Virus record (IMG/VR): IMGVR_UViG_3300049459_000094
Location: 1-41,946 of that record
Reading direction: 5' to 3' (one strand)
Source: a virus
Length of the DNA: 41,946 bases
This document shows positions 38,036 to 41,946 of this stretch, one piece after another; position 1 is the stretch's first letter, and every line of letters begins with the position of its first letter. The translations under genes and the position numbers were made by a program. A model generated the notes under the pieces. It did no database searches. It had not been told where the DNA came from and worked only from the letters and a program-made list of their open reading frames with translations.

Positions 38036-38284
38036 ATGGCAAAATTCATGGTTCAGTACAGCGTGAGCGGATCTTTCTCAGAGGTGATCGAGGCTGAAGA
38101 CGAAGATGCGGCCAAGGCTCTGGTTGAGGCCAAGGCTTACGATGATGAATTCACCGCAGACCTTGATGAGGTCGATGACGTGAACTTCACGATTCAGCTT
38201 CTCCACCCTGTCATTCGGGAAGGCCAACGACTTCTGACGACACACGTCAGGGCAACCGATGGCATTCCGAAGTCTCACGCCTGA
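38036..38284 (+). CDS. small acidic hypothetical protein
   Basis: The 82-residue protein has ATG at 38036, spaced 7 bases after GGAGGG; the ATG at 38030 is too close and the 38000 start lacks a site. The sequence VQYSVSGSFSEVIEAEDEDA, followed by AKALVEAKAY, looks like a strand-helix repeat. Similar short proteins (xYxVxG...V.AxDEexAxxlx) occur in many phages without known function. The C-terminus is more basic. Confidence 0.65.
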   Translation: MAKFMVQYSVSGSFSEVIEAEDEDAAKALVEAKAYDDEFTADLDEVDDVNFTIQLLHPVIREGQRLLTTHVRATDGIPKSHA

Positions 38285-38340
38285 CCACATCAACACCCCC
38301 ACCGCATATCGGTATCGGGACACTAGGAAGGAATACGGGG

Positions 38341-38649
38341 ATGGCAGACAGCAAGCACACACCGGGACCGTGGTCCGCTTCATGGTCGAATTACCGCGAG
38401 CGCGTATTCATCGTTAAGGCGGGAATGCCTAGCAACCGTGTTCTTGCCGAGTTCGATGGCGATGGAGACGGCCCCGACGATCAGAGCATAGCAGATGCTC
38501 ACCTGATCGCCGCCGCCCCTGATCTGTTGTCAGCGCTCAAGGCCGTCCTTCCGATCCTCTCCGCCGCCCGCCTTCAGGTTGGTTTCGGCAAAACCCAGAT
38601 GGATCGCATCGCTAAGGCGGAAGCCGCAATCACCAAGGCAGGAGGCTGA
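38341..38649 (+). CDS. HTPGPW-type accessory protein
   Basis: The 102-residue protein begins with SKHTPGPWSASW and contains SIADAHLIAAAPDLLSALKA and a C-terminal AEAAITKAGG. This HTPGPW...ADAxLIAAAPdLL pattern is very common in phage and prophage accessory genes and has no assigned function. AGGAAGG precedes the start. It lies in the PL operon. Confidence 0.75.
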   Translation: MADSKHTPGPWSASWSNYRERVFIVKAGMPSNRVLAEFDGDGDGPDDQSIADAHLIAAAPDLLSALKAVLPILSAARLQVGFGKTQMDRIAKAEAAITKAGG

Positions 38650-38650
38650 C

Positions 38651-38950
38651 ATGCACCCCTCCAACCTCATCACACGCTGGAACGTCCAAGTAATATTCGG
38701 CAGCGCCCCTCTGTATCTCGAACACATCGCCGGTATCGGAATGCGTTGGTCAACTGACCCGGAAGCCGCTTTTGAATACGAGGACCGCGAGGAAGCCGAG
38801 GCTGATGCAACGGCCAACGGTGGCGAGGTGTTCAAGTTTGAGCGCGTAGAGCGCCGCACTGACGGGTTCCGCCGCTTCCATGGACATAACCACACAGCAC
38901 GGCTTGAGCGTCGTTTCGGGTTCGCCCCTTCCGCTGTCGCAGCCGAATAG
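38651..38950 (+). CDS. hypothetical protein
   Basis: The 99-residue protein has ATG at 38651, two bases after the previous stop. It carries alternating aromatic and acidic stretches (WNVQVIFGSAPLYLEHIAGI, then GMRWSTDPEAAFEYEDREEA). A basic C-terminal portion (RRTDGFRRFHGHNHTARLER) follows. It has no recognised family. Its upstream extension overlaps the HTPGPW gene and is not favoured. Confidence 0.6.
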   Translation: MHPSNLITRWNVQVIFGSAPLYLEHIAGIGMRWSTDPEAAFEYEDREEAEADATANGGEVFKFERVERRTDGFRRFHGHNHTARLERRFGFAPSAVAAE

Positions 38951-38958
38951 GATCAGCC

Positions 38959-39189
38959 ATGACCGACCTCAAACGCAAAGTATCATTCATCAACGGCAGT
39001 AGCCAGTACGGTCTCAACGAAGCCGTCTTGGAAATGATCCGCCGTAAAGGCCCATCGTGGCTGACAGAAGAGCAGATGGCAGAACTGATCGCGCAGAAGA
39101 TTGCCGACGAACGTTTATCGCAGCGCATGCAGCGCCGTAGCCGAGAGATTTCCGCGAAGGTTTCTGAGGTGGGGAGCGCTGGACGATGA
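38959..39189 (+). CDS. small hypothetical protein with helical DNA-binding look
   Basis: The 76-residue protein (LNEAVLEMIRRKGPSWLTEE, then QMAELIAQKIADERLSQRMQ) may be a small HTH-like or helix-rich protein; basic residues cluster at the C-terminus. Its stop overlaps the next gene by 4 bp. Function is unknown. Confidence 0.6.
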   Translation: MTDLKRKVSFINGSSQYGLNEAVLEMIRRKGPSWLTEEQMAELIAQKIADERLSQRMQRRSREISAKVSEVGSAGR

Positions 39190-39488
39190 GCGATTTTTCA
39201 ACCCTTTCGGATTTCGATCTTGCCTCGCTGCTCCACGAAACCATGGAACGCCATGACCGGCTTATCGACAGCGCACCCATGGGTGACGAGCGCATCTATT
39301 TCGCAAACAAGAAATGTGATGCCATCGAGGCAGAACAGAAGCTTCGAGGCTACAAGCCATGCCCTGATTGCTACGATTTTGGTGACAGAGACGACGACGC
39401 AAACGGCTACTGCACCTGCGTTATGGGCGAGCGCCTCAAGGAAAAATATGAGAGCCGCCGCTCCGCTCTGAATAAGGGAGGGCAGTGA
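39186..39488 (+). CDS. zinc-finger-like accessory protein
   Basis: The 100-residue protein has a helical N-terminal two thirds (FDLASLLHETMERHDRLIDS). A C-terminal Cys cluster (KPCPDCYDFGDRDDDANGYC, then TC) has CxxC and CxC spacing suitable for binding zinc. It overlaps the previous gene by 4 bp. It may act as a small regulatory or adaptor protein; no close family is recognised. Confidence 0.62.
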   Translation: MSDFSTLSDFDLASLLHETMERHDRLIDSAPMGDERIYFANKKCDAIEAEQKLRGYKPCPDCYDFGDRDDDANGYCTCVMGERLKEKYESRRSALNKGGQ

Positions 39489-39489
39489 G

Positions 39490-39828
39490 ATGGGTGAGCA
39501 CGAACGTATCTGGCTTGAGCCAGCACCCGGCGCCGACGAAGACTATGGGCAGCAGTGGTGCCAAGACAACGTATGGGGCGATGATGCGATTGAATACGTT
39601 CGCGCCGATCTCGTCGCCTCTCTCCCCACCAAAGCAGACTACACCGATACGAGGGGTCAGTGGCGCGTATTCGAAGATATCAACCCCGGATGGCGGGGAA
39701 TTGAGATCGAAGGCGACAACGATGCCGACCCGATCCTGTACCCGCAGAAGATCAGCCGCGAACGCCTAGATAGGATCGTGAGCGCGCACAACGCCGCCCT
39801 CTCTCCCAATACGGAGACAGCGCCATGA
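39490..39828 (+). CDS. chimeric accessory protein carrying an in-frame 42-bp repeat
   Basis: The 112-residue protein has an N-terminal module (RIWLEPAPGADEDYGQQWCQ, then DDAIEYVRADLVA) and then a 13-residue repeat-encoded linker at about 44-56 (SLPTKADYTDTRG). A C-terminal module (ISRERLDRIVSAHNAAL) ends in SPNTETAP, which also occurs at the end of the Lar-like protein. The start has only GTGAG nearby. It overlaps the MazG-like gene by 4 bp. The modules are common in phage accessory proteins. Confidence 0.65.
   Translation: MGEHERIWLEPAPGADEDYGQQWCQDNVWGDDAIEYVRADLVASLPTKADYTDTRGQWRVFEDINPGWRGIEIEGDNDADPILYPQKISRERLDRIVSAHNAALSPNTETAP
39615..39656 (+). repeat. 42-bp coding repeat, copy 1
   Basis: The copy reads SLPTKADYTDTRG in the frame of the 39490-39828 gene. 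It differs at two bases from copies 2 and 3. The flanking proteins are unrelated. Confidence 0.88.
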
Positions 39829-39830
39829 GC
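39792..39830 (+). repeat. 39-bp gene-end cassette, copy 1
   Basis: It encodes the last residues of one gene (AALSPNTETAP) and includes its stop and the start codon of the next gene. A single base separates it from copy 2 at 41412-41450. Confidence 0.85.
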
Positions 39831-40460
39831 ATTACACTTTGGAAGCCAGAGCCTAATCTGATCACCCATCAGGCCCTCGGCAAGCTGTTGGAAGAACTGG
39901 GTGAACTCAGCTCTATCGTGGCACGCTGCCTCATTCAGGGTATCACCGAAAGCGAGCCGGTCACTGGCGCAACCAATTACAGCCAGTTGCAAAAAGAGAT
40001 GAGTGACGTTGCGGCTGCCATCGACTGGCTCAAGGAGGTGTCTGGCGTCTCGATCGACACCGATCGCATGTACTCGAAGCTGGACGGCTATCGGCGCTGG
40101 CAGAAGATGCTGGAAGCCGACATGGCGACCGCATCTCTCCCCACCAAAGCAGACGACACCGATACGAGGGGATCGGCATCGCCTTATCCGCGTTTGGTGG
40201 CGGACGACTGGTTCAGCCAAGTTGTCTCCTTCCTCGTCAAGAATGACATGCTGGATGCTCGCGACGAATACGACATCAGCGACGTTATGGGGGCGCTCGA
40301 AGACAACTATGAGCCCATGCTCGTCAAGGCCGTCCAAGGCATAGCCGACGATTACATGACCAGTGAGAAGCATCACCCTGGCTATGTATTGATACCGACT
40401 TCCAAATTCGAGGCGATCTGCGCCGCTATTGCCGCAACCTCGACGGAGGGACGGGCATGA
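39825..40460 (+). CDS. MazG-like pyrophosphohydrolase fused to an unknown C-terminal domain
   Basis: The 211-residue protein has an N-terminal MazG-like domain (about 1-100) with the metal-binding EELGE at 23-27 and EMSD at 58-61. Such enzymes hydrolyse nucleoside triphosphates and may modulate (p)ppGpp or deoxynucleotide pools. The repeat-encoded linker (104-116) joins it to a separate helical module (VADDWFSQVVSFLVKNDMLD, then EYDISDVMGALEDNYEPML). The gene starts at a cassette shared with the last gene of the operon. Catalysis is inferred, as the domain is compact. Confidence 0.75.
   Translation: MSITLWKPEPNLITHQALGKLLEELGELSSIVARCLIQGITESEPVTGATNYSQLQKEMSDVAAAIDWLKEVSGVSIDTDRMYSKLDGYRRWQKMLEADMATASLPTKADDTDTRGSASPYPRLVADDWFSQVVSFLVKNDMLDARDEYDISDVMGALEDNYEPMLVKAVQGIADDYMTSEKHHPGYVLIPTSKFEAICAAIAATSTEGRA
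40130..40171 (+). repeat. 42-bp coding repeat, copy 2
   Basis: The copy encodes SLPTKADDTDTRG between the MazG-like and C-terminal modules. It is nearly identical to copy 3, with identity reaching a few bases beyond the unit (GGGGATC). Confidence 0.88.
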
Positions 40461-40966
40461 ATTTGTCAGAACTCATCCGCCTCTATGGCGATGACAAAGT
40501 GCAATTCCAGAACTTGGACCAGTGCACCGAAGCCCTGAACATGAACAAGGGCATCACGAAAATCACCTTCGGCACAGAACAGCCTATCGGCCTCGACGGC
40601 ACGGCCAAGCTCGGACTCGTCATGTGGTTCGACCGTGATCAGGTCGCCAAGATCATTGCTGACGAAAAAGCCGGCGTTACCTCTCCAGGCCCGATTGCCG
40701 CAGTGGAGGCTGATCGCGCCGAACAGTGGCGTCAGAGGCGAGATGCCGAAGGAATCAGGGATGCGGCGCGAGCAGCTGCGGATAGCCTTAGACATGAGCG
40801 AGACGCTTTGACTGTCGCTCTCACACAGATTTCCCAGCCGTCCGATTGCGGATGCAAGCCGTGCACCGGTCAGTGCAGGTCTGAGGAATCCCTATCGATA
40901 GAACTTGACGCCATTCGGGATATCGCCCGCGCCGCCCTGCGTGCTGTGAATGGGGGTGAGCTATGA
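40457..40966 (+). CDS. hypothetical accessory protein
   Basis: The 169-residue protein has an N-terminal part (ELIRLYGDDKVQFQNLDQCT and GITKITFGTEQPIGLDG) of a type frequent in phage accessory regions. A helical middle (EGIRDAARAAADSLRHERDA) and Cys-containing stretch (CGCKPCTGQCR) could bind a metal ion. It overlaps both neighbours by 4 bp. Function is unknown. Confidence 0.65.
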   Translation: MNLSELIRLYGDDKVQFQNLDQCTEALNMNKGITKITFGTEQPIGLDGTAKLGLVMWFDRDQVAKIIADEKAGVTSPGPIAAVEADRAEQWRQRRDAEGIRDAARAAADSLRHERDALTVALTQISQPSDCGCKPCTGQCRSEESLSIELDAIRDIARAALRAVNGGEL

Positions 40967-41448
40967 GCGATATCCTGAACTGCCCGTTCTGCGGCGGCGA
41001 ATCCGAGCTGCACCAAACCGGGAAATACGAACTCACGCTGAAGTGCGTAGGCGTCCAGCCTAGCGGATTGCGTGGTTGTGGCCCGAAGCTCGTCCAGAAG
41101 GTGCTGCCAAACCGTCACACGCTTGAATGGCTTGGCGGGAAGATGACCGAGACGTGGAACCGTCGCGCCTCTCTCCCCACCAAAGCAGACGACACCGATA
41201 CGAGGGGATCAGAGCCGACCGTGAAGGCGTGGACGCCGGTGCCATATGACCACGAAATCACGCTTCAATCCGTGAAGGCAGCAGATAGCAACACCGATGG
41301 TGCAGATCCTCGCGCAGTCTTGCTGGCCGTACTTGGTTGCACTGAGACATGGGTGGGTGATGCCAGGATCATCGGCAACGTTCGAGCCGTCGATATCGCT
41401 GTAGCACTCCGCGCCGCCCTCTCTCTCAATACGGAGACAGCGCCATGA
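40963..41448 (+). CDS. Lar-like restriction alleviation protein with extra C-terminal module
   Basis: The 161-residue protein has an N-terminal domain with zinc ligands (NCPFCGGESELHQTGKYEL, C28 region and a further Cys) ending in MTETWNRRA, the typical close of the Lar family. Family members relieve host type I restriction (Lar of Rac prophage). A repeat-encoded linker (70-82) and then a different C-terminal region (AVLLAVLGCTETWVGDARII) follow, ending in AALSLNTETAP. The extra module is unlike standard Lar, which is shorter. Confidence 0.7.
   Translation: MSDILNCPFCGGESELHQTGKYELTLKCVGVQPSGLRGCGPKLVQKVLPNRHTLEWLGGKMTETWNRRASLPTKADDTDTRGSEPTVKAWTPVPYDHEITLQSVKAADSNTDGADPRAVLLAVLGCTETWVGDARIIGNVRAVDIAVALRAALSLNTETAP
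41166..41207 (+). repeat. 42-bp coding repeat, copy 3
   Basis: The copy encodes SLPTKADDTDTRG directly after the conserved Lar-like terminus (ETWNRRA). It therefore marks a junction between domains. Confidence 0.88.
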
Positions 41449-41450
41449 GC
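41412..41450 (+). repeat. 39-bp gene-end cassette, copy 2
   Basis: This encodes AALSLNTETAP and includes the overlapped stop and the start of the next gene. It matches 39792-39830 at all but one base. Confidence 0.85.
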
Positions 41451-41771
41451 GATCCAATGATGAAAACCATTGACGACGCGATAGCCGAAATCTTCCGGCT
41501 CCGTGCCGATCTTGCCAAGGCTGAGGCAGACCGTGATGCCGCGAACGAACGGTGCGCCGCTGCGGTTGATGACTATAACGATGCGCAGGCTATGTCCGCA
41601 GAGATGGCGAAGGCGCTGGAGCCGTTCTCGCAATACGGGAACTGGACAGATGAGATCGGCTGGACGGACGAAGCCCCGCACCGCGACCCTCTGTCCTATT
41701 GGCTTGGCCCGTCCGACTTCCGCAACGCCGCCGCCGCGTTTGCCTCCCATCGCAAGGAGAGCGAACAGTGA
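41445..41771 (+). CDS. hypothetical protein with coiled-coil start
   Basis: The 108-residue protein begins with a helical, coiled-coil-like segment (IAEIFRLRADLAKAEADRDA, then ANERCAAAVDDY). The C-terminal part (WLGPSDFRNAAAAFASHRKE) resembles the accessory module seen in phage genes with SPxDFRxA motifs. The stop overlaps the GTG of the next gene by 4 bp. No function is known. Confidence 0.65.
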   Translation: MSDPMMKTIDDAIAEIFRLRADLAKAEADRDAANERCAAAVDDYNDAQAMSAEMAKALEPFSQYGNWTDEIGWTDEAPHRDPLSYWLGPSDFRNAAAAFASHRKESEQ

Positions 41772-41946
41772 TTTGCCACCTACGCGATCTCCACGAATGC
41801 GGTTGCCCCGCTGACACCTGCGACGTTCAGAAGTCCGACACCCCGGAGCCTACTGTTTCATTCCCTTGGCGATACCAACTCGCTGCGGTCGTAACCGGTA
41901 TTGTCATCACATGCTTTCTCTTCGTTGCTCTGTCTGCTGCGAATGA
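41768..41946 (+). CDS. small membrane protein, N-terminal part (continues at 1-188)
   Basis: The GTG at 41768 shares GTGA with the previous stop. Together with positions 128-188 it makes 79 residues: a Cys-rich start (ICHLRDLHECGCPADTC) followed by a membrane helix. Cysteines in this arrangement suggest metal binding or disulfides. The gene joins the early operon to ERF across the circle. Confidence 0.72.
   Translation, partial: MICHLRDLHECGCPADTCDVQKSDTPEPTVSFPWRYQLAAVVTGIVITCFLFVALSAAN
41820..41946. repeat. contig-end overlap, copy 2 (identical to 1-127)
   Basis: This is the second copy of the terminal overlap described at 1-127. Removing one copy gives a unique circle of 41,819 bases. 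Confidence 0.85.

Noticed and set aside
39600-41220. CRISPR array from the regularly recurring 42-bp unit
   Set aside because: Only three copies about 0.5 and 1 kb apart, all translated in-frame within different genes, with no spacer regularity or cas genes.

Overview
The window is a temperate bacteriophage with a short-tailed (podovirus) virion plan. It was most likely assembled as a closed circle: bases 1-127 are identical to the last 127 bases (41820-41946), and one small gene reads straight through the join. The unique circle is therefore about 41.8 kb. The host is probably an alphaproteobacterium of the Rhizobium/Agrobacterium/Brucella group. This is inferred from protein style and from the inferred integration target, the 3' end of a tRNA-Arg-like gene; no host DNA is visible.

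Plus-strand arm (37.6 kb to the end, then through the join to 5.4 kb). A repressor-controlled promoter (here PL) at about 37.67-37.70 kb drives a tightly overlapping run of small accessory genes. These include a MazG-like and a Lar-like protein, a zinc-ribbon protein and several unknowns. The run continues into an ERF single-strand annealing protein, an HNH nuclease, an ASCH-like protein, a Ref/DUF968-type nuclease and a tyrosine integrase. An 18-bp sequence matching a tRNA 3' end (putative attP core) lies just after the integrase.

Switch (36.0-37.7 kb). A cI-like LexA/S24 repressor gene diverges from a Cro-like HTH gene. Five copies of a 17-bp operator, consensus CAACACG-N3-CGTGTTG, lie over the divergent promoters and over PL. 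Both cI and cro appear to be leaderless.

Minus-strand arm (36.3 to 5.5 kb). First come early and middle genes: a T5orf172-HTH fusion, small membrane proteins, a DUF5131 (Gp37/Gp68) protein, RusA, replication-type proteins including one with a DnaA domain IV-like C-terminus, and an AP2-type HNH nuclease. Two intrinsic terminators (about 28.2 and 27.8 kb) separate these from the late genes, which suggests antitermination. The late genes run in order: small and large terminase, portal, scaffold, DUF5309-type capsid, decoration protein, adaptor, tail hub, ejection proteins, muralytic protein, tail fibre, holin, SAR endolysin, Rz/Rz1 spanins and an SGNH-esterase tail spike. Three plus-strand genes interrupt this block: an AP2-HNH nuclease and two small ones that look like morons.

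The least expected features are the following. (1) A 42-bp coding repeat appears in the same reading frame in three unrelated early genes and joins different protein modules. (2) Paired leaderless regulators lie under one shared operator family. (3) A 333-bp gene-free stretch holds mutually exclusive hairpins. (4) Several small genes, unreported by simple length cut-offs, occur within and against the late operon.
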